A DNA stretch of 64,000 nt, from contig OY856412.1 in the NCBI GenBank assembly GCA_963693085.1, forward strand, positions 1,058,860,244 to 1,058,924,243. Direction: 5' to 3'. Source of the DNA: Alisma plantago-aquatica (taxonomy: Eukaryota > Streptophyta > Magnoliopsida > Alismatales > Alismataceae). The notes under the pieces were generated by a model that was not told the origin of the DNA, ran no database searches, and saw nothing but the letters and a program-made list of their open reading frames with translations. Both the position numbers and the translations under genes were made by a program. Positions 1 through 10,870 of the stretch are shown one piece after another. How positions within the stretch are numbered: position 1 is the stretch's first letter; every line of letters begins with the position of its first letter.

Positions 1-1270
1 CACATGTCTTCCTCTACGCCATGATGATTCCACAAAACCTTATCCAAAATGATATCCTTTTTCTTCAACTTTTGACCCTCCTATCAAGGATCAACATAGG
101 ACCTTCCACATAAGACATGTCCTCATCCAGCTCGACCTCCATAGGCTGCAAAACCAACTTAGTGTCTGGGTGACACTTCATGAACATCAAAACATGGAAC
201 ACGGGATGCAACCCGTGCAACTCAAGTGGCAACTCCAACCTATAAGCCACGTTCCCAACATGTTCCACCATAGGGTAAGTTCCCATATACCTGGGAGCCA
301 ACTTACCCTTCCTCCCAAACCTCAACACACCTTTACAATGAGAGACTTTGAGATATACATTGTTTCCCACTTAGAACTCCAAAGGCTTATGATGATTATC
401 AGCGTACAACTTCTGCCTATCATGGGTTGCCTTCAACTAATTCTGTATCATCTTAATCTTCTTTGTTGTCTGTTGCTCAAGCTCAAGACCCAAAAGATGA
501 TATTCACTGGTCCCATACCAAGACAACAGAGATCTGCAACATCTCCCATACAAAGCCTCATATGGTGCCATATCAATCCTCCTATGATAATTGTTATTGT
601 GGGAAAAATATATCAAGCTGAGCTGTACATCCCAACTGCCCAAAAACTTCAAGACATAGGCTCTGAACAGATCTTCCAAAGTATATATAGTCCTCTCAGA
701 CTGTCCATCTATCTCTAGTGAAACAGTGTATTGAACCTAACTGCATACCCATGGCTATATGCAGACGCTCCCAAAAGCGGTTGGTAAACTGAGGACCTCT
801 ATGTAACAGGATGGTAGTTGGAATACCATGCAAATAGACTATGTCATCAACACAAACCTATGCTAATTTCTAAGTTGTATACATTTACTTCACATGAAGG
901 AAGTGCACTAACTTAGTCAACCTATCAACGATCACCCAAATGGAGTCATGACCTTTGGTTGTCCTAGGAAATCCAACCACAAAGTCCATCATGATATGAT
1001 CCCACTTCCACTATGGTATATGCAATGATTGTAAAATCCCTGTAGTTTTCTGATGCTCTACCTTAACCTATTGACACACTTTGCATTTAGCTACAAACTC
1101 AGTTGTGTCTTACATCAAACCAGACCACAAATACAAATCTTTGAGATTGTAGTACATCTTGGTGCTACCTGGATGCATAGCGTACATTGAAGAGTGAACC
1201 TCTTCCAGAACCAACCTCCTTAGATCATCAACATCATGTACCACTGGTCTATAGTGGTAACATATTGTCC
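1..1270 (-). pseudogene. Copy A integrase with C-terminal chromodomain region, degenerate
   Basis: Read on the minus strand, the N-terminal zinc-binding part lies near 1060-1250 (HSSMYAMHPG and the C-x2-C of KCKVCQ, although the following Q is now a stop). The catalytic core follows near 440-1000, with [26 protein letters not shown] supplying the first Asp. The second catalytic Asp is lost: the usual VSDRGPQF context reads LLHRGPQF, Asp to His. The C-terminal DNA-binding part at 65-370 reads VYLKVSHCKGVLRFGRKGKL, then ELDEDMSYVEGPMLILDRRV, typical of Tekay elements. Several stops and frameshifts interrupt it. The last part of the chromodomain runs into the window edge. It would once have inserted cDNA into chromatin; it cannot be functional now. 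Confidence 0.85.
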
Positions 1271-1439
1271 CATCCTCTGACTAATAGAATCCATCATGCT
1301 TCTCACTACCAAACTCTAATCAGATCTGTTGTATCTTAGTATCATTATGATGTGCATCTTAGATCTTTTGTCTCAATGTAGGTTCACCTGTAACTGTGCC
1401 AACAGTCCTTCTAACAAGGAACCCTCTAGCTTCACATTC

Positions 1440-2880
1440 ATCTAACACAACTAGAGCAACATGTCTCTCTTATGGTACACCAAAGAACATAACTACACCT
1501 TATCCACAAATGATGACGAGGAAGAAATTTTTCTCAAAGCATATGCCACTACATTTGCTTTCCTTGGATGGTAGTCTATGGTACAATCACAGTATTTACT
1601 CAACTCCATCCATCGTCTCTACCCCATGTTCAAATCTTGTTTCGAGAAGATGTACTATAAGTTCTTGTAGTCAGTAAAGATCTAACACTTCTCAGTATAA
1701 AGGTAGTGCCTCGATATCTTCAAGGCATGGACCACCACTGTAAGCTCCATATTATGCATAGGGTAGTTCTCCTTATGTTTCTTCTGCTGTCGTGAAGCAA
1801 ATAAATCATATTCTTATCTTTCATCAGCATGCAACCCAAACAATTGTTTGACGCATCACAAAAGACTATATAACCTTTCCCTTGCACTGGAAACACTAGC
1901 ACTGGTGCACTGGTCAGCTTCTCCTTTAATAGATGGAAAGAACGTTGACACTTGTCATTTCAAACAAGTGGCACACCTTTCCTTGTCAACGTCATTAGGG
2001 TTAACGCCACTACAATGAAGTTCTTGATGAACCTCCTGTAAGCCAAGGAAATTACGAACCTCTATCAGTGTCTTTGGATGCTACCATTCTAGAACAAACC
2101 AAACCTTCTTGGGATCTACACAAACTCCTTCCGTAGATATAACGTGTCCCAGAAAAGGCACCTCCTTTAGCCATAACTCACACTTGCTAAACTTAACATA
2201 CAATTGGTGCTTCCTCAACAAGGTCAATGCCTACCATAGATGTTGTGCATGTTGTTGGCTGTCTCTAGAGTATATCAAGATGTCATCTATGAATGCCATT
2301 ACAAGCTGATCAAGGTAAGTTCTAAACACCATATTCATCAAGTCTGTGAATGTTTTCAGTTGCATTGGCTAGACCAACCGACAAAACCACAAACTCATAA
2401 TGACCATACAGAGTCCTAAAAGATGAAAACCACAAACTCATAATGACCATACAGAGTACTAAAAGATGACTTGGGTATGTCATCTTCCTTGATCTACAAA
2501 TGATGATATCCTGACCTCGGGCCTATCTTTGAGAACACTACGACACTGCTCAACTGATCAAATAGATAATCTATTGAAGGATACTTATTCTTGATTGTCA
2601 CCTTGTTCAATTGTCGGTAGTCGATGCACAACCTCATGGACTTTCTTCTTAACAAACAACATTGGAGCACCCCAAGGGGATGTGCTTGGTCTAATAAAAC
2701 CCTTCTCTAGCAGCTCCTGCAACTACCTCTATAGCTCTTACGTCTTAGCTGGTGCCATCCTGTATGGTGTCTGTGCTATCAGTTGTGTACTGGGTACCAG
2801 ATTGATCTCAAAATTAATGTATCGGGGAGGGGGAACACGTGGGAACTAATTAGGAAACACATCTCCAAACTCACAGACAA
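1440..2880 (-). pseudogene. Copy A reverse transcriptase and RNase H, degenerate
   Basis: Minus-strand remnant of the polymerase. The RT start shows [17 protein letters not shown] and a KVTIKNKYP stretch, then YGHYEFVV. The RNase H part at 1720-1902 contains GYIVFCDASNNCLGCMLM, the region around the first catalytic Asp of Ty3/gypsy RNase H. The palm region is disrupted by a 43-bp tandem duplication at 2386-2471, which shifts the frame because 43 is not a multiple of 3. Numerous stops and frameshifts confirm it is a pseudogene. Copies B and C give homologous, differently damaged versions. Confidence 0.85.
2386..2471. repeat. 43-bp direct tandem duplication in copy A RT
   Basis: Two adjacent copies starting ACCACAAACTCATAATGACC, with a 43-bp period and one or two mismatches. 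The matching stretches in copies B (near 23,840) and C (near 15,410) are single. It is therefore a duplication private to copy A, and it frame-shifts the RT. Confidence 0.85.
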
Positions 2881-2972
2881 CTGACACTTCTTGAATACTA
2901 GGACTCCTTGCCTTGGTATCTATCATATGCGCCAAAATGCTTCACAACCCTATCTCATTAGATTCTCCACTG

Positions 2973-3470
2973 TCATAGTTGACACCACACATGTCGGGAG
3001 AATCTTCCTATCTCCTTGGAATATCCATCAAACATCACCATCATGAACATCACCACCTTGGCACTACAGTACCAGATCACCTGATACTTCTCCAAAGTAT
3101 CCATTCCAAGGATCACATAAAATCTATGCATGTAAAGTGGTATAAGATCCACTTGAATGTTGCCTCCTAAGAAAGAAAGAACACAAGATGGACACACCTC
3201 CCACTACTTGAAGGAACTAACCAAAGGGGTTTATATGTGAAGACTATCACATCTATGACTAACATGTAAAGAACAACTAAAAATAACTTCTCTAATGATA
3301 AAAGAGTGTGTCACACTTGAGTCAAACAAAACAAATATGAAGAAGGAAGAAGACAAATTAGAATGAAATAACTCCATCTGACCCATCACAACCCTTGGGT
3401 GGACTACACCTTCTGGCTGAATCATGGCATAGAATCGAGTCGCTGGCTGTGGTTGCCCTCATCCTCTATT
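2973..3470 (-). pseudogene. Copy A aspartic protease, degenerate
   Basis: Minus-strand pieces at 3231-3425 and 2973-3197 in different frames. The first contains LFDSSVTHSFI, a decayed version of the retropepsin active-site signature DSGATHSFI. The Asp is kept, but the Gly-Ala of D-S-G-A is gone. The second carries FYVILGMDTLEKYQVIWYCSAKVV, corresponding to the conserved VILGMDWL segment near the end of the protease. A frameshift separates them. The protease would process the Gag-Pol polyprotein. Confidence 0.8.
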
Positions 3471-3499
3471 ATCTTGTCCAGATGAACTACCTTGCGACG

Positions 3500-4631
3500 C
3501 CTGACCACATCTTCGGCCTCCACCATTGCTGAACTGTCGTTGCTGCAACCCTTGCTGACTCTATCTTGGTTGTTGTGTCACATCTTCATCCTTCACATGG
3601 CATGCCCACCTATGATGTCCTACTTGGCCACACTTGTGTCAAGTCTTGTTGTTGTATTGTGGCCTAGACGGCCCTATAACTGATACTAGTGCTGCTTTAT
3701 GGGCTCCTATCAATGGAAAGGTACGACCTCTGCCCTTGCTCGGTGACCACTGAGACTGAACCGCTGACCTCTGCTGTGATTGAGGTGCTAAAAACCTAGG
3801 CTTCTTGAAGCCTCCATGCGACTGTCCTTGGTACTGTGTCGGTCTCTTCTTGGCGTTCACCTCTTACTTCTATAAAACTAACCGCTCTATCCTCCTAACT
3901 AACTCCAAAAACATGGCAAACTTCTCTCTATTCTCTAGAGATGACATTGATGTTGTCAACTCGGAGCTCATACCTTTCTTGAAATGTTTGATTCTCTCCT
4001 TGTCTTTTGCAGCCATATGTGGGAAGAACCTCAAAAGCTCCATGAACTTCACCCCATACTCATTGATTGTCATGGATCCCTACTGAATCTTCTCGAAATG
4101 AGAGGTCTTCTCATCTAGATAGGTCTATGGGAAGTATTAACTCATGAACTTGTGCCAAAACTCCTCCCAACTGACCACAACACCAAGCCTTTTCTCCTCC
4201 TTGATGGCCCATCAATGGCCAACACCTCCCTTCAACATGTACATGGCGTGCTTCACCTTATCCTCCTATGACATATTTAGGATCTTGATGGCCTTATCCA
4301 ACTCAGTAAACAACATGTCAACATCTGTTGGATCCATCGTACCTACATACTCCAATGCCCCCACAAGCCTCAACCTCTCAAAGATCTTTCTAGAACCTTG
4401 GGATTCTACATTGGGGACTACCGCCCTAGCTTGGGGTACATGCATCCCATCCACCATATGCATCATTGTGGCCATGAAATGTCCAAATATGGACTAAAAT
4501 GTGGGATTGGACATAGTTTCTGGGTCGAACCGAGGTTCCTCAGGCACTCCATCCTCTTAGACATGCCTCCTGGAACCACCTCTTGGTGCAGCAACACTGC
4601 TCTCAACATGTTCTTTGTGTTCACCAGACAT
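3500..4631 (-). pseudogene. Copy A gag, degenerate
   Basis: The likely original start is the ATG at 4631, read leftwards (MSGEHKEHV); the equivalent start in copy B is at 26037. Recognisable blocks are KIFERLRLVGALEYVGTMDPTDVDMLFTELDKAIKIL (within 4266-4475) and MTINEYGVKFMELLRFFPHMAAKDKERIKHFKKGM (3870-4073), both typical of the retrotrans_gag capsid domain. A basic C-terminal part follows (3639-3860). The CCHC zinc knuckle near 3600-3640 is damaged: HKCGQVGHHRWACH is visible, but its first Cys is lost next to a stop. Internal stops break the frame. Confidence 0.85.
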
Positions 4632-4749
4632 ATCTTTTCTTCTCTTCTTCTTCTTTTGCATAAGAAAAAGTTACCATTACATATGTTAGATGCCACGAGA
4701 ATAGACTCAAACCCCAGCCCTTTGTCCCTTTAGACTCAGCGAACCTAGA

Positions 4750-4761
4750 GCTCAGATACCA
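4750..4761 (-). other. Primer-binding site of copy A
   Basis: The minus strand reads TGGTATCTGAGC, 10 bases after the LTR end at 4772. It matches the initiator-Met tRNA 3' end consensus TGGTATCAGAGC at 11 of 12 positions. This marks 4772 as a genuine 5'-LTR/internal junction for A. Confidence 0.85.
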
Positions 4762-4771
4762 ACCTTTCTTG

Positions 4772-7700
4772 TGACAACCCACCACCACATGAGCAAGATT
4801 ACTCAAAGCAAAGTGCAGAGCTAATACTAAACATCCAGTATTACCATAAAATAGGGTAAATTAAAACCAATTTTATATAACCACAAAAAAAGGAATTACA
4901 TCTGAGTCCACATGAGACCACCTACATTACTTGTCATGTCATAAGATGATATGTATCATTGTTCACTTGGCCAACTAGCCAAAACCTGTTATATATGATA
5001 ACATGTACACATATATAGAAACCATATTTGCACAACCATGGCCTACTGCCAAAACTCGTGTCGATATACAACGTCTACAAAGATCCCTCAAGGACCTAAG
5101 AGTACAGGGATGACAAATAGGACCACTTAAAACACTCCAGCACATCCAACCTTTAATAACTAGTGCTCCTCTTGTTGCTCAAACTCAACTGCACGATCAT
5201 GTCGTGCATGACCGCCTAAAAGATGTGGAAACCGACTGGGTGAGACCAACACCCCAATGAGAGATATAACTCTCTGCCAACAACTATCATTTACATAGAT
5301 ATACTAAGCAAGGAAGTAACATTATAAACTGAGCAGATTCACCTAAATGATACAGGTAAGGCAATTATCACTGTTTAAGCAATTTAGGCATCTACAAATA
5401 AGCAATAGTACATCTTATACTTTTAGAAGGAATATGAAGAGCATGTATAATAGTTGATTTCTCTTACCAAAATACAAGAGATAAGGCAAAATTTCATACA
5501 ATGTGAGTTGTGTTTAACCCTAAGAATCTATACTACACAACTATATTGTGTCTTTTATTATGCCCTGAGGAGATGAGGTTTACCTCTCATGCTCCAACTG
5601 ACAACTACTAAGTTGAAATCAATGCCATACAAGATCTAGGAGGAGCTGGACTCATATGACCTCCCTCACCCTTGGTCAGTATGAGTCCTCTATAGTGACA
5701 TATAAAGTCTAATTGGAAAACAACCTAGTCTTCCATGGAATATAGGCACAACACTAGTGAAAATTGAGTTATGACTACAACTGCACTCCTATCGAGGTAT
5801 GACTGCAACCATCCTAAAAATATATCATATACATATACTAAAACACATCATTGAGATATGACCTCGGTCGTTCTCCTTCCAGGGTATGACTGCAGCCAAT
5901 CCTGTGAAATGCATATACTCAACAGTATACGACTCCGAGCTTCCACTAAGGAAAAACCCATTTCACCATCCAGCAAGTATTGACATTGAAGATTGATCAA
6001 TGGAATAAGGAACCTATATGATTATGGTTTCACTTGATTATTTAAGACAATTGGGTATCTATTAACATCAATTAAGTTTCAACATACAAACCCTAAACAA
6101 ACTATACAAGATAAGGGTATGTTACAACTCCAGAAGATATAAAATATATGAAGTAAGAACTTATCACATCCTTTCTTGATATCACTTTCGTAAAAGGCCA
6201 TCAATATTTTCACATCACTAGGGGATATCAATCATCTCATCTCAATGTTGGAGAATATCACCTCTCACTAGGCATTAAGCCTCTACCAGGTCATAAGACC
6301 CAAACCACTTAATTCTTGCACATCATCATTATCTCAACATGATTTATGCGGCTCATAAACATCACCATGTATCATATCAAACTCAATAACATTCAATAGC
6401 TATGACATTATTCAACCTGCAACAATTAAGTTATAGAATTAGGAGAGAGATAATGCATCATCATTGCATACTACCACTTTGAATAAGGTAGACAACAACA
6501 TCACAATCTCATTTTAAGGTTAGGGTTTTAACATTATAAGTTATAACCAATTCGAGTTTCCAAACCACAGTTAATATCACCCAAAATATATGATTTCCCA
6601 CATTCTTGGAGAACTTTCTGTCCACTATTATCATCACTAGAAAATTACCCATAGGAACCATATGTTCATGAACTACCATCAGTCGAAGTGAGTATTAGGT
6701 CTCAAAACTATACAATCAAAGAGACCATATGATACCAACGATCGAAGAGAACCATCATGGCTGAAGACCATCAATCTATGTGATCGAGGGGAAGAACCAC
6801 ACACTTCATCGACCAAAGAAGAGCCATGGGTTGAAGAGAAACATGTCAAAGACAAACCAGATCGAAGGCAAACTAGGTGGAAGACCATAACAAACCAAAG
6901 AGCATCACACCCACACCCGTCAACAGAAGATCAAGAGTAATCCAAGTGATCAAACCAAGGAAAACCATCTTAACGATCATCAAACATCACCAACCCTTCA
7001 ACTACTTAGAAAGTAGCATAACATCTTAGAGGGAAAAGTTACTATCAAAGCATAATCAAAATGGATGGATAACCAACAAGAAACTGAAATCTCAAGAGAG
7101 AGATACATCAAGGAAATCACCACATCAAACCCTGGAAATTTGATCACCAAAACATAGGGGTAACCAAATCATTATCATGAGGGAATAATCCACAATACAA
7201 ACCATCACTTGAAGTCAAAAATCTCCATTATCACAAAGGAAAGAAGAACTATAAGTAAGATGAGAAACCAACATAAAACATGTGCATGTGAAACTAGACG
7301 TTCCACCATCCATAACATTTCAGGTAAGATTTAGGGTTAGGTGAAGGAACAAGATGCATGCAAGATCATTACAAGAACTCAACCATAGACAAGATATCAT
7401 CATCAACATGTGATTACGTTTTAGGAATAAGTTTTGCATATAGAAAAGATAAAGTGCAATTATAGTAGAGGAGAGAGTTATATAACCCACCTTAAATGAT
7501 GGTGAAAACACCTCCAAGCAAGAAGCTCCAAAGACAAGAGGGAACCTAGCTTTGTTTTCCTCCATGACCAAGCTAGTCAATGCCTCAAAAGAGAATACGA
7601 CCCTATGTTAAAGGTCAGGGAAGAGAGATCCTAAACCCCTAGACCGAGAAAGAAAGAAGGAAGGAGAAGATCTGCATCCCACTTAGGTACTACCATGGAA

Positions 7701-8766
7701 AACCATGGATTCGAACTCTATGGAGAGAAGTTCCTCAAAAGACCATCATGGAGAACCATGGGCTCGTCTAAGAGAAGATAATGAGGTAGATATTTAGAAA
7801 GAAATGAAACCAAGAGGTTGGACCACTTACCAAGGATCAAATTTCACCAACAAAGCAACAAGAGATGATGCTCTGACTCAAGATCACCACATGCAAGATG
7901 ATCGACCACCAAACCTCCAAGGATGAGATCTTCTTCACCACCAAGCTCCAAGGGCCGAACTCTAAGAAAGGAGATAAAGAGAAGATGAAAAAGGTTCATA
8001 TTCTTGCAAAAGATAGGGTACATATACCCAAAGGTGGAGAGAGGTGAAAGGGCTTAGGTGTCATGCACATAGGTGCCATTGTCCACCAAAGAACCACCAC
8101 AGCTCCACTAAAACCATGCATGCAATATAGGTTGTGAAAATCATGAAAAACCAACATCCTAACTTGATCCTAGAGACCATCAATCGAAGGAAAACATGGA
8201 CACAAAGGCTCATGGTCGAAGAGAAACTATTCGACCAACCACATAAAACCCTCAGTCATCTTTGACCCAAAAGGGAGTTCCAACCTTCTTTGACTGAAGG
8301 GAACTCAAGGCTCCACAAAACACCATCGACCACAAAGATTAAAGCCAAGGAAAACATAATGGTGTTCATTCAAAAATCAAGAACTCAAATGGTCAACATA
8401 TGATCAACACCAAACTAGGTCATCCAAGCTGACCTTAGAAACAACATCCAAGGTGTCACCACTTCTCGCTTCATCAACCAAGGAAAAACAAGGTGCCCAC
8501 CAACATAATACTCTCTCTCATGATGCCAAGGCACAAAAGGTAAAACTTGCATGTGACAAATAGAAAGATAACCCTTCAACATGGGTAAATTGCAACCTGG
8601 TCCAAAACAAGCATAACTAGCTCAAACATCAATTATACAGGTCCAAACTGGAAACATAACCATGTCACATGTTATTGGAGTATATAAAGAGTTTATATTA
8701 TGGTTCAAACATCTTATTAAGAAAAGAAAACACAATTAAGAACTAACATAGGTTAGGGTCCTTACA
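4772..8766 (-). repeat. Tekay-type LTR shared by copies A and B (3,995 bp)
   Basis: Begins TGTAAGGACCC and ends GGTTGTCA on the minus strand (TG...CA). It aligns along its whole length with 26179-30198, with about 11 percent mismatch by eye over the first 200 bases of the plus-strand left end. On its left is the primer site of A; on its right is the pol tail of B. It therefore acts as 3' LTR of B and 5' LTR of A. It is rich in degenerate repeats around GACCATC and GATCGAAG/GACCAAAG (6690-6960, 8160-8420). No gene is seen inside. Confidence 0.9.
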
Positions 8767-9118
8767 ACCATAAACCCTAACAAGGAATTTGCCCCTGAAC
8801 CTACGCAAAAAGAGGTAGGTACTTCCTATGCAGCTCTTCCTCAAGATCCTACATGGATTCCTATATACCATGGTGATACCACAAAACCTTGGCCAAAATG
8901 ATATCCTTTTTCTTCAACTTATTGACCCTCCTATCAAGAATCAACATAGGACCTTCCACATAAGACACGTGCTCATCTAGATCCACCAAAACCAACTAAG
9001 TGTCTGGGTGAAACTTCCTCAACATTGAAATATGGAACATGGGGATGCAACTAGAGCAACTCAGGTGGAAACTCCAACCTGCAAGACACCTTCAGAACAT
9101 GTGCCACCACAGGGTAAG
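8767..9118 (-). pseudogene. 3' end of copy B pol (integrase tail and chromodomain), separated from the rest by copy C
   Basis: On the minus strand this continues the integrase tail broken at 21716. Readable pieces correspond to LDEHVSYVEGPMLILDRRV and a chromodomain ending like DLEEELHRKYLPLFA, with at least two stops in the chromodomain. The TWELEDE-type segment seen in copy C reads as TAG-containing codons here. The sequence after the stop, through the polypurine-like TTAGGG stretch, matches the same junction in C (17755-17788), so the LTR border is authentic. Confidence 0.8.
9114..9118. repeat. Left target-site duplication of copy C (GTAAG)
   Basis: The five bases left of the TG at 9119 are GTAAG. 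The five right of the element end (21711-21715) are TTAAG, one mismatch. The uninterrupted site in copy A (around 273-285) reads GGGTAAGTTCCC, consistent with insertion here. Confidence 0.8.
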
Positions 9119-9648
9119 TGTAAGGCCCCTAAACTTACTTAAAATGTTTAATAATCTTAATTAGCATAATTGAGTGCTTATAAACTTAATCTAACCTTGT
9201 TATATGCTTTGGAACCATAAGAAAAGCTTAAGTTTAAAATTTGGTCCAATTTGGACATTGTTTGAGAAAGTTATGCAAGTTTATGTACATTTTGGACTTT
9301 TCTTTAGTTTACCCAATTAGGGGTTTACTTTGCAAATTGTTCCATCAATTATGTTCCTTATATATATATTTTTGTCAGTCTTGAGACTTTTGAGCCTTCA
9401 TCATCTCAATTATACCTTGAATTGAAGGAGATTTCATTCTATGTTAAAATAAGGCTTTAACCCCCATGGATGAGCTACCTTTAAGACTAACAAGTGGTGG
9501 CTCTACTTGCTTGGGACTAAGCCGACAACCCAGCAGCCCCCAATAGTTGGCAGAATTTCTATTGATTATCCAGGCAAAAATTAAAGTTGTGGACACATGG
9601 AGAATCGTTTGTACGCCTCATGCTCTTCTCAAAACTTATCCCCTAAAC

Positions 9649-9656
9649 TATATATA
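9649..9656 (+). promoter_or_regulatory. Putative TATA box of copy C 5' LTR
   Basis: TATATATA in the context CTAAACTATATATACTT, about 530 bp into the LTR. The same context recurs at 18318-18325 in the 3' LTR, and a related TATATG stretch sits at the matching place in the A/B LTR (near 8030, minus strand). It probably marks the U3 promoter; the start site was not mapped. Confidence 0.55.
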
Positions 9657-10414
9657 CTTCTCTATGCCAAAACAAAACCTTTACTCTCTATAATTATCCA
9701 TTTGAAAAGGATCGCTTTTTCTCTCTCATCTATGTTGCAAATAACCTTGCTCAAGTAAGAAGAAGAGGGTGATCATCTTGGAAGGATCTTTTAGGGTTCT
9801 GATTTGCTATCCTTTAGGGTTTCCAAAAGCTTCTTCTTGGTAAATTTGACTTGAACAAGTAAATAGTCCTTCCTTGACTCTATTTCTTATTTTTTATTCT
9901 TCTTTCTACCTCTCTCCATGTAGGAACTTTTCTATTCCATGGTAGAGGTTGCTCTAGAACTCAAGCAATTATCCTTCTTGCTTCTTGTTCTTCTAGGGTT
10001 TTTGCTTCCTTAAGGAGAAGGATACCTAGTTGGCTGAGTCCAGATCTGCAACTTGGATTTCCTTACCTTCTTTTCTCATGATCCTTGCTGCTAAAAGTCT
10101 ATTCTTATATATAGAGGCAAGTTTTATAACTTTCCTCACATATATTTCTTACTTCAAGCTGGTTTGTTTGTGATCTTGCCTAAAACTAAAATCCTTGTAT
10201 GTAGAAACAAATCTATGTGTTTATTTTGATAAAGTTTCCACCATGATAATAATGATGGTTCTTTCTATTCCATACCATGTCTTTCACCATCTCAACCTTG
10301 ATCATGTTTATGATGAACTTAGCCATGGAGTGTGGTGCTCCACACCTTAGTTTAGTCATAGTTGTAAACCATAACAACTTATAGTCGACACCCTAACACA
10401 TAAGAGGTAAACCC

Positions 10415-10870
10415 GTGATGGTTTGTGCCCTAGCCATGTTGAAAGTTGTGACGGATGGTGACCAATACATATGTTGATCTTGGGTTGATATCATAGATAT
10501 GGTAGTAACCCATGACGATCTAACACCAATACATTAGTTTTGCCTTAGTGGCAACCATGATGGTTAGTGATCGATACACCCCATATTGTGGGAAGACCGT
10601 GACACCATGTTGCTATCAGGCCGACACCCTAGCCATGACAACAACCTGTGATGATTTGTGGCTAACACCCTGATCCTAGAAACAAACCATGACAGTCTGT
10701 GGCTAACAACTCATTACAACTTGTGGCTTATGCCCTGATCATAGCAACAACCCGTGATGGTTTATGGTCGAAGCCCTACCATGATTATAAATCGTGATGG
10801 TTAATGACTCATACACTCTTGGTGATGATAGGTCGACATGCTTTTGAGGGTGTTAAACTAATACATCATG
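10415..10870 (+). repeat. Degenerate tandem array in copy C 5' LTR
   Basis: About ten irregular units of roughly 40-50 bp. Each is built round a core like CGTGATGGTTTGTGGC followed by TAACACCCTGATC or similar. The same array is in the 3' LTR at about 19060-19520, so it is part of the LTR and not a local expansion. Function is unknown. Confidence 0.7.

Larger units (their letters stand above)
1..8766 (-). mobile_element. Tekay/Del-type Ty3-gypsy element, copy A (partial)
   Basis: Minus-strand LTR retrotransposon: 5' LTR (8766 to 4772), primer site, then gag, protease, reverse transcriptase, RNase H, integrase and chromodomain region down to base 1. The gag-PR-RT-RH-IN order is that of Ty3/gypsy; the integrase tail and about 4-kb LTRs resemble the Tekay (Del) chromovirus lineage. 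The LTR at 4772-8766 is also the 3' LTR of copy B, so A and B share it. By alignment with the end of B pol, A's own 3' LTR should start about 80 bp left of base 1. Coding regions are ruined by stops and frameshifts. Confidence 0.85.

Noticed and set aside
170..718. 182-codon plus-strand open frame
   Set aside because: It lies antisense to the Tekay integrase tail of copy A and has no recognisable motif; the minus strand carries the conserved protein remnants.
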